Assembly: GCF_001702265.1 (NCBI RefSeq)
Contig: NZ_MAUE01000048.1
Span: forward strand, 186,001-250,000
Length of the DNA stretch: 64,000 bases
From: Pseudomonas aylmerensis
GTDB taxonomy: Bacteria > Pseudomonadota > Gammaproteobacteria > Pseudomonadales > Pseudomonadaceae
Direction of reading: 5' to 3'
Positions within the stretch are counted from its first letter, which is position 1. The number at the start of each line of letters is the position of its first letter. Below, one piece after another: positions 36,910 to 47,453 of the stretch. The position numbers and the translations under genes are program-made. The notes below the pieces were generated by a model that worked only from the letters and a program-made list of their open reading frames with translations, had not been told where the DNA came from and did no database searches.

Positions 36910-37926
36910 CTACAGCTGCAGGATCAGGGTCTTCAACGGCGGCTGTTGGTCTTGCGAGGGAAAGTCCGCGCCAGGTGTCATGATCTGCCAGTCGCGTACC
37001 GGCCGCCCGGCTTTCTCGGCGCAGCGCAGCACCTGGTCGCGCCAGTCGTCCATGCTGACTTTTGCGAGGTTGTTGCAGCAGATCAGCACGCCGTTGTCGG
37101 CGGTGGCGAGCAGCGCCGGCTTGAGCAGGCTCTGGTAGTCGCGCAGCAGGTCGACAGTGCCGAATGCGCTCTTGGCCCAGGCCGGTGGGTCGAGCAATAC
37201 CAGGTCATATTGACGTGGCTCCAGGCGCGGGTAACTCGGCAGCTTCTGCCCACGACGTTGGGTAATCGGCAAGCCGGCCAACTGGCGAATCGCCGGGAAA
37301 TAATCCGACTGCACAAACTCCATGGTCGGCAATTGCGGGTTGAGCAGGCCGTTCTCACGGCCGACCGCCAGATTGCCTTCGGCGAAGTCCAGGTTGCACA
37401 CCTCTCGGGCGCCGCCGGCTGCGGCACTCAAGCCGACGCCACAGGTGTAGGCAAACAGGTTCAGCACGCTTTTGCCCGCGCTGTGCGCCTTGACCCAACC
37501 GCGCGTGTTGCGCAGGTCGAGGAACAGCAACGGGTCCTGCCCGGCATGCCGCCCGCGCACGCGGTAATTGAGACCCCACTCGTGGCCGATCATGTCTTCC
37601 AGCGCAGCGGGCTCGGCGCGGTACACCGTGTCTTCGCGGTCGATTCGCGAGTTGCCCCGGGAGCGGTCGTTGTACACCAGCAGCAGTTCCAGGCCCAGGT
37701 GCTGGTTGATCTGTTGATGCAGCGCCAGCAGGTCGCTGGTTTCCAGGCTCTGGTGGAAGCTCTGCACCAGCAGTTGCGGGCCGTAGCGGTCGACGGTCAG
37801 GCCGCCGGCGCCTTCCTGGCTGCCATGGAACAGCCGATAGCAATCGGTGCCCTGGGCATGCAGCTCGTTGATCAGGTCTTGGCGTTGATCGAGGGCGGCG
37901 CGCAGCGCCTGATTCAAGGAAGACAT
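36910..37926 (-). CDS. RlmI-like class I SAM-dependent methyltransferase
   Basis: A 338-residue enzyme of the COG1092/RlmI group. The N-terminal half (TDCYRLFHGSQEGAGGLTVDRYG) lacks a complete PUA domain, so it is shorter than RlmI (about 396). The central LFLDLRNTRGWVK equals the LDxRxNR motif; SAM loop VLNLFAYTCGVGLSAAAGGA; catalytic-type LDPPAWAKS. The family methylates C5 of cytosine in 23S rRNA, but which base is unknown here. Transcribed with the DUF2236 gene and acs, 57 bp away. The stop lies 73 bp from the DUF748 start. Confidence 0.8.
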   Translation of the reverse strand: MSSLNQALRAALDQRQDLINELHAQGTDCYRLFHGSQEGAGGLTVDRYGPQLLVQSFHQSLETSDLLALHQQINQHLGLELLLVYNDRSRGNSRIDREDTVYRAEPAALEDMIGHEWGLNYRVRGRHAGQDPLLFLDLRNTRGWVKAHSAGKSVLNLFAYTCGVGLSAAAGGAREVCNLDFAEGNLAVGRENGLLNPQLPTMEFVQSDYFPAIRQLAGLPITQRRGQKLPSYPRLEPRQYDLVLLDPPAWAKSAFGTVDLLRDYQSLLKPALLATADNGVLICCNNLAKVSMDDWRDQVLRCAEKAGRPVRDWQIMTPGADFPSQDQQPPLKTLILQL

Positions 37927-37983
37927 GGAGCGCGCCTTGCTGGGGAAATGAGGGCGCGGAGTTTAACAGTTATGCGCCACGGC

Positions 37984-38853
37984 CTACATCAACCCCATCC
38001 GCCGATGGGCGCGTTGCACCGAACCATTGCGCATCGCCCAACGCAGCAACGGCGCACTGCGCTTGACCCCGGCGCGGATCATCTGGCGCTGCAGCGGGCT
38101 CTGCTGTTGGTCGAGCATGGCGCTTGCCCAGTCCGGCAGCAGATCAATGCCGGCCTGCATCATCAAGGCACCGAAAGGCTTGGCCAGGTGACTGGGCGCA
38201 GGCGCATTGAGCAGCAGGCGCAGCACTTCATGGCTGCGCTCGTCGCACAGCAGTTGAGGACGAATACGCGCCATGTAATCTGCCACTTCCTGCCGCGAGC
38301 GAGGCACATGCCGCGCGCCCAGTCGCTCGGCGACCAAGGCAATCTCGCTGTAGTAACGGTCCTGATCCCGGCCTGACAGGCGCGGGTTGCGATAGCGCAG
38401 GTGGGCCGCGAGGAAATTGCTCACCTCGGCCACGTGCACCCAGTTCAGCAGCTCCGGATCGCTGGCGGCATAAGGTCGCCCGTCCGGCGCATGGCCGACC
38501 ACCTGCAGGTGAATGGTGCGGACTTTTTCGATCAGCCATTCGGCATCCTTGCGCGAGCCGAAGGTGGTCCCGGAGATGAACTGCGAAGTCCGCCGCAGCC
38601 GCCCGAGCATGTCCTGGCGGAAGTTCGAGTGATCCCACACGCCCGCCAGGGCCAGCGGGTGCAAGGCTTGCAGCATCAAGGCGCTGATACCGCCGATCAG
38701 CATGCTGCTGAAGTCGCCATGCACCTGCCAACTGACCGAGTCCGGCCCGAACAGGCCTGGATCGCCCTTGGGGTTTTCCAGGTCCAACTGGCCCAGTGAC
38801 AAGCCCGTCAGGCTCATCAACTGGGTTTCGATACGGCTGCGCAGAAATTCCAT
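37984..38853 (-). CDS. MpaB/latex-oxygenase-like protein (DUF2236)
   Basis: A 289-residue protein of the DUF2236 family, which includes latex-clearing rubber oxygenase and fungal MpaB', heme-b-dependent or presumed oxygenases. Conserved blocks are visible: PDSVSWQVHGDFSSMLIGGISALMLQ, HPLALAGVWDHSNFRQDMLGRL, TTFGSRKDAEWLIEKVRTIH and NWVHVAEVSNFLAAHLRY. Substrate and cofactor are unknown. Starts 6 bp after the acs stop, with AGGA before the ATG, so acs and this gene are probably co-transcribed. Confidence 0.8.
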   Translation of the reverse strand: MEFLRSRIETQLMSLTGLSLGQLDLENPKGDPGLFGPDSVSWQVHGDFSSMLIGGISALMLQALHPLALAGVWDHSNFRQDMLGRLRRTSQFISGTTFGSRKDAEWLIEKVRTIHLQVVGHAPDGRPYAASDPELLNWVHVAEVSNFLAAHLRYRNPRLSGRDQDRYYSEIALVAERLGARHVPRSRQEVADYMARIRPQLLCDERSHEVLRLLLNAPAPSHLAKPFGALMMQAGIDLLPDWASAMLDQQQSPLQRQMIRAGVKRSAPLLRWAMRNGSVQRAHRRMGLM

Positions 38854-38859
38854 GGTGTC

Positions 38860-40797
<1,938 letters not shown>

Positions 40798-40848
40798 GAG
40801 CGGTCCTTATTCTTGTTTTAGCGACAAGAGGGGAGCCGTGCGACCCTC

Positions 40849-40912
40849 GTAGGCGCTGGCTTGCCGGCGATGGCGTCCTGAAGATCGCTATCGCTGGCAA
40901 GCCCGCTCCTAC
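40849..40912. repeat. REPIN between acs and pgi
   Basis: Arm 40849-40874 (GTAGGCGCTGGCTTGCCGGC...) is an imperfect inverted copy of 40887-40912 (...GGCAAGCCCGCTCCTAC), enclosing a short spacer. Both carry the Pseudomonas REP core, so they form a REP doublet. Confidence 0.8.
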
Positions 40913-40961
40913 ACAGGGTGTGCTCCCGCAGGTTCAGACCGTAAGTGTAGTGCCGATCCCT

Positions 40962-42626
40962 TTAACCGCGGTGACGACCGCGGAAGTAGTTGATCAGGCC
41001 CTGGGTCGAAGCATCCTCGGCGGAGGTTTCTTCGGCGCCGGTCAGACGGTTGTAGACGCCCTTGCCCAGTTCCTTGCCCAGCTCCACGCCCCATTGGTCG
41101 AAGGCGTTGATGCCCCAGATCACGCTCTGCACGAACACCTTGTGCTCATACATCGCCACCAGCGCGCCCAGGCGGCGCGGGCTGATCCGTTCGACCACAA
41201 GGGTGTTGCTCGGGCGGTTGCCCGGGATCACCTTGTGTGGCGCCAGCTTCTGCACTTCGGCTTCCGGCAGGCCTTTGTCGCGCAGTTCGGCTTCGGCTTC
41301 GCTGCGGGTCTTGCCAAGCATCAGCGCCTGGCTTTGGGACAGGCAGTTGGCGTACAGCCACTGATGGTGATCGGACACCGGGTTGAAGCTGACAATCGGC
41401 ACGATGAAGTCAGCCGGAATCAGTTGGGTCCCCTGGTGCAGCAACTGGTGGTACGCGTGCTGACCGTTGCAGCCGACGCCGCCCCAGATCACCGGGCCGG
41501 TATCGGTGGACACCGGTGTGCCATCCTGGCGCACGCTCTTGCCGTTGGATTCCATGTCCAGCTGTTGCAAATGCTTGGTGATGTTACGCAGGTAGTGGTC
41601 GTACGGCAGGATCGCATGGCTCTGCGCGCCCCAGAAGTTGCCGTACCACACGCCCAGCAGGCCCAGCAGCACCGGCATGTTCGACTCGAACGGGGCGTTC
41701 TGGAAGTGCTGGTCCATGGTGTAGGCACCGGACAGCAGCTCCTTGAAGTTGGACATGCCGATGGCCAGGGCGATGGGCAGGCCGATGGCCGACCACAGCG
41801 AGTAACGGCCGCCGACCCAGTCCCACATCGGGAAGATGTTCTCTTCGCGAATACCGAAGGCCACCGCTGCCGCGTTGTTGCTCGATACGGCGATGAAATG
41901 GCGATACAGCTCGGCTTCCGAGCCACCCTGGGCCAGGTACCAGGCGCGGGCGGCCTGGGCATTCTTCAGGGTTTCGAGGGTGTTGAAGGACTTCGACGAG
42001 ACGATAAACAGCGTGGTCTCGGCGCGCAGCTTCATGGTCAGTTCGTGGAACTCACTGCCGTCGATATTCGCCAGGTAGTGGCAACGCACGCCTTTATGGG
42101 CGTAGGACAACAGCGCTTCGGAGACCAGCTCCGGGCCGAGGAACGAGCCACCGATACCGATGTTCACCACGTCGGTGATCGGCTTCTCGGTGTAGCCACG
42201 CCACAGGCCGTCGTGGATGCGGCCGACCAGGTCAGTGATCTGGTTCAGCACCTTGTGCACGTCCGGCATGATGTTCACGCCGTTGACCGACAGCTTGTCG
42301 CCCACCGGGCGGCGCAGTGCGGTGTGCAGGGCCGGGCGGCCTTCGGAGGAGTTGACTGGCTCGCCGGCGTACAGGGCGTCGATCGCGCCTTTGAGATTCA
42401 CTTCCTTGGCCAGGCCCACCAGCAGGTCGCGGGTTTCGCTGGTGATCAGGTTTTTCGAGTAATCGAGGAAAAGTCCGCAGCTGCTCAAGGTGAACTGGGA
42501 AAAACGCTGGGGATCGGCAGTGAACGCTTCGCGCATGCTGAAATCCTGCATGGCTTGGCGATGTTGATTGAGCGCTTGCCAGGCGGGCAGAGCGGTAACG
42601 TCATGAGGAGTGCGGTAGTACGCCAT
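40962..42626 (-). CDS. pgi: Glucose-6-phosphate isomerase
   Basis: A 554-residue isomerase of glucose-6-phosphate and fructose-6-phosphate; in pseudomonads used mostly in gluconeogenesis and the cyclic Entner-Doudoroff route. The ATG at 42624-42626 ([20 protein letters not shown]) gives the family length; a frame 34 codons longer has no homology. Signatures [46 protein letters not shown] and [15 protein letters not shown] are all present. Confidence 0.97.
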   Translation of the reverse strand: MAYYRTPHDVTALPAWQALNQHRQAMQDFSMREAFTADPQRFSQFTLSSCGLFLDYSKNLITSETRDLLVGLAKEVNLKGAIDALYAGEPVNSSEGRPALHTALRRPVGDKLSVNGVNIMPDVHKVLNQITDLVGRIHDGLWRGYTEKPITDVVNIGIGGSFLGPELVSEALLSYAHKGVRCHYLANIDGSEFHELTMKLRAETTLFIVSSKSFNTLETLKNAQAARAWYLAQGGSEAELYRHFIAVSSNNAAAVAFGIREENIFPMWDWVGGRYSLWSAIGLPIALAIGMSNFKELLSGAYTMDQHFQNAPFESNMPVLLGLLGVWYGNFWGAQSHAILPYDHYLRNITKHLQQLDMESNGKSVRQDGTPVSTDTGPVIWGGVGCNGQHAYHQLLHQGTQLIPADFIVPIVSFNPVSDHHQWLYANCLSQSQALMLGKTRSEAEAELRDKGLPEAEVQKLAPHKVIPGNRPSNTLVVERISPRRLGALVAMYEHKVFVQSVIWGINAFDQWGVELGKELGKGVYNRLTGAEETSAEDASTQGLINYFRGRHRG

Positions 42627-42783
42627 CGCTGCGGGTTTCCTTTTATTACGGGGACTGCCTTTAGGACACTTCAAAGCCCGGAACGTCCAGTCTTTCATCA
42701 AGGGCGGGTTCCGGACAGCGCTAACCATAGCGCAGGGCGATTACATTAAACCTAGCGTGTCGATATGTCTTGGCTTTGTCTGC

Positions 42784-42816
42784 GCTGTGGCCGGTACTTT
42801 TTTATACCGGCACAGC
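42784..42816. other. Stem-loop between pgi and panC
   Basis: GCTGTG-G-CCGGTA pairs with TACCGGCACAGC around an AT-rich loop, in the 213-bp gap 42627-42839. There is no T-tract, so it may be a processing or weak stop signal after panC. Nothing else coding is seen here; panD, found in this place in P. aeruginosa, is absent. Confidence 0.5.
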
Positions 42817-42839
42817 GAGGAGGGCAACTGGCGGGGGGA

Positions 42840-43688
42840 TCAGAGGTTCAGGTGCAGGTTGTCGATGAGGCGGGTAGCGCCCAGATAGGCGGCGACCAGG
42901 ATCACCACATCGCGGTCCTCGGGCGTGGCCGGGCGAAGGTTCACGCCCTGGCGCACTTCAAGGTAATCCAGGCGCAGCCCGGCGGCTTCGATCTGCCGAA
43001 CCTGTTCGGCGCGCAGCGTGGCGAAATCGTGGTCACCGCCTTTGATGGCGGCGGCGATCTGGCCGAGGCTGCGGTACAGCACCGGGGCGATGGCGCGTTG
43101 CTCATCGCTGAGGTAACCGTTGCGCGATGAGAGCGCCAGGCCATCGTCGGCACGCACGGTCGGTTCGCCGATGATCTGGATCGGCATGTTCAGGTCATGG
43201 ACCATGGCGCGAATCACTGCCAGTTGCTGGTAATCCTTCTGGCCGAACACGGCCATGTCCGGCTGGACCATGTTGAACAGCTTGCTGACCACCGTCGCCA
43301 CGCCCTCGAAGTGCCCGGGACGACTGGCGCCGCACAGGCCTTCGGACAACTGCGGGACGCTGACGCGGGTCTGGCCGCTCATGCCGCCGGGGTACATTTC
43401 CTCGACGGTCGGCGCGAACAGCAGGTTGCAGCCGGCTTGCAGGAGCTTTTCCTGGTCCGCGGCCAAGGTCCGCGGGTATTTGTCCAAGTCTTCGCCAGCG
43501 CCGAACTGCAGTGGGTTGACGAAGATGCTCGCGACGACGAAGTCAGCCTGTTGCGCGGCTTTGGTCACCAGGGTGGCGTGGCCGCTGTGCAGGTTGCCCA
43601 TGGTGGGCACGAAGCCGATGCGTTTGCCGGCTTTACGGGCATGGGCGACGGCAGCCCGCAGTTCGCGGACGGTTTTTACGGTGTTCAT
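42840..43688 (-). CDS. panC: Pantothenate synthetase PanC
   Basis: A 282-residue ligase joining pantoate and beta-alanine in vitamin B5 synthesis. ATP-binding [16 protein letters not shown] (HIGH-type), [38 protein letters not shown] and [15 protein letters not shown]. Its ATG overlaps the panB stop as ATGA. Confidence 0.97.
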   Translation of the reverse strand: MNTVKTVRELRAAVAHARKAGKRIGFVPTMGNLHSGHATLVTKAAQQADFVVASIFVNPLQFGAGEDLDKYPRTLAADQEKLLQAGCNLLFAPTVEEMYPGGMSGQTRVSVPQLSEGLCGASRPGHFEGVATVVSKLFNMVQPDMAVFGQKDYQQLAVIRAMVHDLNMPIQIIGEPTVRADDGLALSSRNGYLSDEQRAIAPVLYRSLGQIAAAIKGGDHDFATLRAEQVRQIEAAGLRLDYLEVRQGVNLRPATPEDRDVVILVAAYLGATRLIDNLHLNL

Positions 43689-44485
43689 GCAGAGAATCCG
43701 TGTTCGGCGCCGGGGAAGGTCACGCCTTTGACTTCGGCGACATAGGCGCTCAGCGCGGCGTGGATGCTGTCCTGGCCGGTCATGAAGTTTTTCACGAACT
43801 TTGGCACGCGGCCGGTAAGCGACAGGCCGAGCATGTCATGCAGCACCAAGACCTGGCCATCGGTGGCCGAGCCTGCGCCAATACCGATCACCGGCACTTT
43901 AACGGCCTGGGTGATTTCTGCTGCCAGTTCGCTGGGCACGCATTCGAGCAGGATCATCGCAACGCCCGCTTGTTCCAGGGCGATGGCATCGGCACGCATC
44001 TGGCGCGCCTGGGCTTCGTTGCGGCCTTGTACCTTGTAGCCGCCGAGGATGTTCACCGACTGTGGCGTAAGGCCCATATGTGCACAGACCGGCACGCCGC
44101 GTTCAGCCAGCAGACGAATCGACTCGGCGAGCCACACGGCACCTTCCACTTTGACCATGTGCGCACCGGCGCGCATCAGTTTGCCTGCGTTGTGGAACGT
44201 CTGCTCGACAGTGGCGTAATCCATGAACGGCAGGTCGGCGATGATAAATGCGCCGTCGTTGCCGCGCTTGACGCTGGCGGTGTGATAGGCGAGTTCATCG
44301 GTGGTGACGGGCAGCGTGCTGTCATTCCCTTGAAGAACCATGCCCAGGGAGTCACCTACCAGCAACACTTCAACTCCGGCCTGGCAACTGGCTTGGGCGA
44401 AGGTGGCGTCATAGCAGGTGAGCATGGTGATTTTTTCACCTTTGAGCTTGAGGCTCTGCAAGGTGGTCAGGGTAATGTCTGGCAT
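43685..44485 (-). CDS. panB: Ketopantoate hydroxymethyltransferase PanB
   Basis: A 266-residue TIM-barrel enzyme for the first step of pantothenate synthesis. Metal site in [15 protein letters not shown], plus [41 protein letters not shown] and the catalytic Glu region [15 protein letters not shown]. Coupled to panC by a 4-bp overlap. The upstream 366-bp gap (44486-44851) holds the panB promoter region and a REPIN. Confidence 0.97.
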   Translation of the reverse strand: MPDITLTTLQSLKLKGEKITMLTCYDATFAQASCQAGVEVLLVGDSLGMVLQGNDSTLPVTTDELAYHTASVKRGNDGAFIIADLPFMDYATVEQTFHNAGKLMRAGAHMVKVEGAVWLAESIRLLAERGVPVCAHMGLTPQSVNILGGYKVQGRNEAQARQMRADAIALEQAGVAMILLECVPSELAAEITQAVKVPVIGIGAGSATDGQVLVLHDMLGLSLTGRVPKFVKNFMTGQDSIHAALSAYVAEVKGVTFPGAEHGFSA

Positions 44486-44753
44486 GAAAAGGGTCCTCGT
44501 TCAGGCGCTTGGAAACAGCGAGTAACGCGCGTGAGTCTTCGTTTATACAGGCGCACTGTCTTGAGAGCAGTGCTTATAAGGCCTGGATTGCGCCCTTCAG
44601 CGCCGGGTTGGCGGCAGCGGGACGCCTATAGTCGTGAGGAGGACACGGGAAGTCAATTGGATGTGTTACCGCATTGTTACGATGGCGGTGTTACCGCTGT
44701 TACTGACGCGATTCAGCAAGTGGGAAAGGGATTTTGAGGGCGTAGGTGAACAA

Positions 44754-44844
44754 AATGTGGGAGCTGGCTTGCCTGCGATGCAGGCGCCTCGGTCTTTCAG
44801 TGAAACCGAGGTGATGCTATCGCAGGCAAGCCAGCTCCCACATT
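44754..44844. repeat. REPIN with perfect 26-bp arms
   Basis: Positions 44754-44779 and 44819-44844 are perfect 26-bp inverted copies; each holds GGGAGCTGGCTTGCCTGCGA or its complement. Between them a second inner stem CCTCGGT..ACCGAGG is formed. This is a textbook REPIN of the P. fluorescens group, between folK and panB. Confidence 0.92.
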
Positions 44845-44851
44845 GATTGAG

Positions 44852-45337
44852 TCAGTTTTGGGGCAAGCGTTCCAGGCCGACAAACGGGCAGGCGGTCAGC
44901 AAGTCGTTGAGCGTTTGACCGTTGGGCATTTGCAGCGATGCGGGCGCCAACTCAGCCAGCGGGTACAGCACAAACGCGCGCAGGTGCATCTGGTAATGGG
45001 GCACCTTGAGGCGCGGCTCGTCGATCAGGCGATCGCCAAACAGCAGGATGTCCAGGTCCAGTGTGCGCGGTCCCCAGCGCTCGAGGCGCTCGCGGCCCTG
45101 ATCGTTTTCGATGGCTTGCAGCGCATCCAGCAGCTCAAGGGGCGCCAGGCTGCTGTCGAGGGCCGCCACCGCGTTGGTGTAGCGCGGTTGGCCCGGGAGC
45201 AGGGAATCGCTTTGGTAAAACGCCGACACACCGGCGACGGTGGTCCCCGGTAGTTGTGCGAGCGCTTCGATGGCGCTGCGCAGTTGCTGATCCGGGGCGG
45301 CCAGATTGCTGCCCATGCCGATGTAGATACGTTCCAC
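44852..45337 (-). CDS. folK: HPPK, folate synthesis kinase FolK
   Basis: A 161-residue 2-amino-4-hydroxy-6-hydroxymethyldihydropteridine pyrophosphokinase. It makes the pterin pyrophosphate used by FolP, encoded at 20144. Family marks IYIGMGSNLAAPDQQLRSAI, QPRYTNAVAAL and RWGPRTLDLDILLFGDR with the two metal-binding Asp. Starts 2 bp after the pcnB stop. Confidence 0.97.
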   Translation of the reverse strand: MERIYIGMGSNLAAPDQQLRSAIEALAQLPGTTVAGVSAFYQSDSLLPGQPRYTNAVAALDSSLAPLELLDALQAIENDQGRERLERWGPRTLDLDILLFGDRLIDEPRLKVPHYQMHLRAFVLYPLAELAPASLQMPNGQTLNDLLTACPFVGLERLPQN

Positions 45338-45339
45338 GT

Positions 45340-46743
45340 TTATTCGCCTGCGGCGCCCGAGGCATCGGCGGCGCTGCGCTTGCGCTTGGTACCGCTGCGA
45401 CGACGTTTCTTCGGCCCTTCGCCGGCGCTCTCGCCCTTGCTGCCAAGGTCGCGAATCATGTCGCGGCGCTGGCTTTCATTGGCGTCCTGGTAGTCGGTCC
45501 ACCATTCACCCAGGCCATCGGTCTGCTCGCCGGCGCTTTCGCGCAACAGCAGGAAATCGTAGCCGGCACGGAAGCGCGGGTTGTCCAACAGCAGGTCGGC
45601 GCGCTTGCCGCTGCGGCGTGGCAGGCGCTCCTGCATGTCCCAGATCTCGCGGATCGGCAGGGTGAAGCGTTTCGGAATGGCGATGCGCTGGCACTGCTCG
45701 GCGATCAGCTCATGAGCCGCTTCCTGCATGGCCGGAATCGGCGGCATGCCACGCTCTTGCAGGCGCAGTACGCGTTTGGGCAGGGCCGGCCACAACAGCG
45801 CGGCAAACAGGAACGCCGGGGTCACCGGTTTGTTCTGCTTGATGCGCAAGTCGGTATTGATCAGCGCTTCGCTGATCAGCGTGTGGGTGTACGTCGGGTT
45901 GTATTCCAACGCCTCGGCACTGGCCGGGAACAGCGGATCGAACAGCTGCAGGTCGACGAGCATTTCGAAGGTGTCGGCAGCGTAGCCCGAGAGGAACAGC
46001 TTGAGTACTTCCTCGAACAGGCGCGCCGAAGGAATCTCGCGCAGCATCGGTGCCAGGTCGCGGATCGGCGCGGCCGTGTGCTTTTCGATGCCGAAGTTGA
46101 GCTTGGCGGCGAAACGCACGGCCCGCAGCATGCGCACCGGGTCTTCCTGATAGCGCTGCACCGGGTCGCCGATCAGGCGGATCAGGTTGTTGCGGATGTC
46201 GTGCACGCCATTGGCGTAATCGAGAATGCGCTCGCTGACCGGGTCGTAATACAGGGCGTTGATGGTGAAGTCGCGGCGCTGCGCATCTTCTTCCAGGGTG
46301 CCATAGACATTGTCGCGCAGGATGCGCCCGCTTTCGTTGCGGGAAGACTGGTTGGTGTCTTCCTCTTCATCGTTTTGCGGGTGGCCGGCGCGGAAGGTCG
46401 CCACTTCGATGATTTCGCGGCCGAAGTGGATATGCACCAGCTTGAAGCGGCGGCCGATGATGCGCGCATTGCGAAACTCGGCACGGACCTGTTCAGGCGT
46501 AGCGCTGGTGGCGACGTCGAAATCCTTGGGTGTGATATTGAGCAACATGTCGCGTACGCAACCGCCGACCAGATAAGCCTGGTAGCCGGCGTTCTGCAAA
46601 CGTTCGACGATGTTCACTGCATAACGGCTGAACTGAGCGCGCTGCAGCGAATGCTGGCTGCTATTGAGCACTTCAGGCGTGCTGCGTTTGTGTTGCGTAC
46701 GACGCAAGGGAGAACGGAATGACTGGAACAACTTCTTCAGCAT
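45340..46743 (-). CDS. pcnB: Poly(A) polymerase I PcnB
   Basis: A 467-residue enzyme (from the ATG at 46741-46743) that adds poly(A) tails marking RNAs for decay. Nucleotidyltransferase motifs AYLVGGCVRDMLLNITPKDF with DFDVAT, and RRDFTINALYYDP. RNA-binding middle with RYQEDPVRMLRAVRFAAKLN. A very basic tail (KKRRRSGTKRKRS) ends the protein. No clear ribosome site is seen; a GTG three codons upstream is in frame. E. coli pcnB uses an unusual AUU start, so this start deserves care. Confidence 0.95.
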   Translation of the reverse strand: MLKKLFQSFRSPLRRTQHKRSTPEVLNSSQHSLQRAQFSRYAVNIVERLQNAGYQAYLVGGCVRDMLLNITPKDFDVATSATPEQVRAEFRNARIIGRRFKLVHIHFGREIIEVATFRAGHPQNDEEEDTNQSSRNESGRILRDNVYGTLEEDAQRRDFTINALYYDPVSERILDYANGVHDIRNNLIRLIGDPVQRYQEDPVRMLRAVRFAAKLNFGIEKHTAAPIRDLAPMLREIPSARLFEEVLKLFLSGYAADTFEMLVDLQLFDPLFPASAEALEYNPTYTHTLISEALINTDLRIKQNKPVTPAFLFAALLWPALPKRVLRLQERGMPPIPAMQEAAHELIAEQCQRIAIPKRFTLPIREIWDMQERLPRRSGKRADLLLDNPRFRAGYDFLLLRESAGEQTDGLGEWWTDYQDANESQRRDMIRDLGSKGESAGEGPKKRRRSGTKRKRSAADASGAAGE

Positions 46744-46904
46744 GGGATGCACTGTTTGAAGGAATGTTCGGCCATAACGAAGAATGACCGCATGATGGGC
46801 GGGGATTCTAGCATTTAGTCAGGGGATGGTGTAGGAACAAGCTGCAGGCCTTGCGCCATAAGCCTTAAATCGTCAAATGCTCGAGTTTTCATGCGGAAAC
46901 TACA

Positions 46905-47262
46905 AGGGGAGCCGAAGCTCCCCCAGAAGTAGTTGCGTGCTCTATTTTTATTATTGATTTCGGGCTTCTTGTTTTTGTTGATCGCCCTCGCCATGAAGCT
47001 TCACCTTCATGACACTCCCAATCGGGAGTCAAGAGCAAACGGATTGCTTTGGTCGCTGTGTTGCTGATCTACGATCCAACCAGTTCAGGCTCTGCCTTAG
47101 GGCAGTTTTTGTTGTTCTCGGCCTGGTTGCGGGGCAAGCCCCAAATGCAACGCCTCTCCAAAAGAATCAGTTAGCTGCGCCTCCGCCGTGTTGTTTTTAT
47201 TGTGCGTGAGTCGATTCGTCTTATTTTTATTGTCTTGTACAAAGCTTGTTATTGTTTTTGTA
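46905..47262 (-). ncRNA. crcZ: CrcZ small RNA (sequesters Hfq/Crc)
   Basis: About 358 nt on the minus strand between cbrB and pcnB, the known CrcZ place. Six A-rich motifs of the type bound by Hfq with Crc are seen on this strand: ACAAAAACAATAACAA (47247-47262), ACAATAAAAATAA (47221-47233), ACAATAAAAACAA (47191-47203), AACAACAAAAACT (near 47105-47117), CAACAAAAACAA (46969-46980) and AATAATAAAAATA (46943-46955). The 3' end is the hairpin GGGGAGC-TTCG-GCTCCCC at 46906-46923. CrcZ relieves carbon catabolite repression by titrating Hfq/Crc. The 5' end is set from the sigma-54 promoter and is approximate. Confidence 0.92.
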
Positions 47263-47271
47263 CTAAGCATA

Positions 47272-47288
47272 TAGCAGGGTGCGTGCCA
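47272..47288 (-). promoter_or_regulatory. Sigma-54 promoter of crcZ
   Basis: On the minus strand TGGCACGCACCCTGCTA has the GG and GC pairs exactly 12 bp apart and fits TGGCACG-N4-TTGCW with one change. It predicts a start near 47262. CbrB, a sigma-54 activator encoded just upstream, is the expected driver. Confidence 0.88.
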
Positions 47289-47347
47289 ACTTTTGTGCCG
47301 CCCAGCAAAAGCGGGGGGTTGAGGCGGTTTTGGGTTTTCGACGGGCG

Positions 47348-47387
47348 AAAAAAAGCCGGGGCTTCGTTACCGTAAGCCCCGGCTTTT
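47348..47387 (-). terminator. Intrinsic terminator of cbrB
   Basis: On the minus strand AAAGCCGGGGCTT pairs with AAGCCCCGGCTTT, followed by a run of T. It ends the cbrXAB transcript and separates it from crcZ. Confidence 0.92.
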
Positions 47388-47412
47388 GTTACGTGAAAAA
47401 TCAGCGGTAACA
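47387..47412. promoter_or_regulatory. CbrB-type enhancer palindrome
   Basis: TGTTAC-N14-GTAACA, a perfect inverted repeat about 110 bp upstream of the crcZ sigma-54 promoter, where enhancer sites belong. A third copy, TGTTAC, lies at 47432-47437. The form matches sites reported for CbrB; binding is inferred. Confidence 0.75.
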
Positions 47413-47453
47413 GTTTTTTCACATCTGAGGGTGTTACCTGTGGGGGCGCACCC

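Noticed and set aside
36850-38376. A 508-codon plus-strand frame at 36850-38376
   Set aside because: It is antisense to the methyltransferase and the DUF2236 gene, both of which have clear families.
44754-44844. REPIN arms read as a CRISPR or riboswitch
   Set aside because: There is only one inverted pair, no repeated spacers and no aptamer-like pattern; the core is a known REP type.
47009-47209. A 66-codon frame on the plus strand within crcZ
   Set aside because: It lies antisense to the CrcZ RNA, has no ribosome site, and its T-rich codons are just the complement of the A-rich Hfq motifs.
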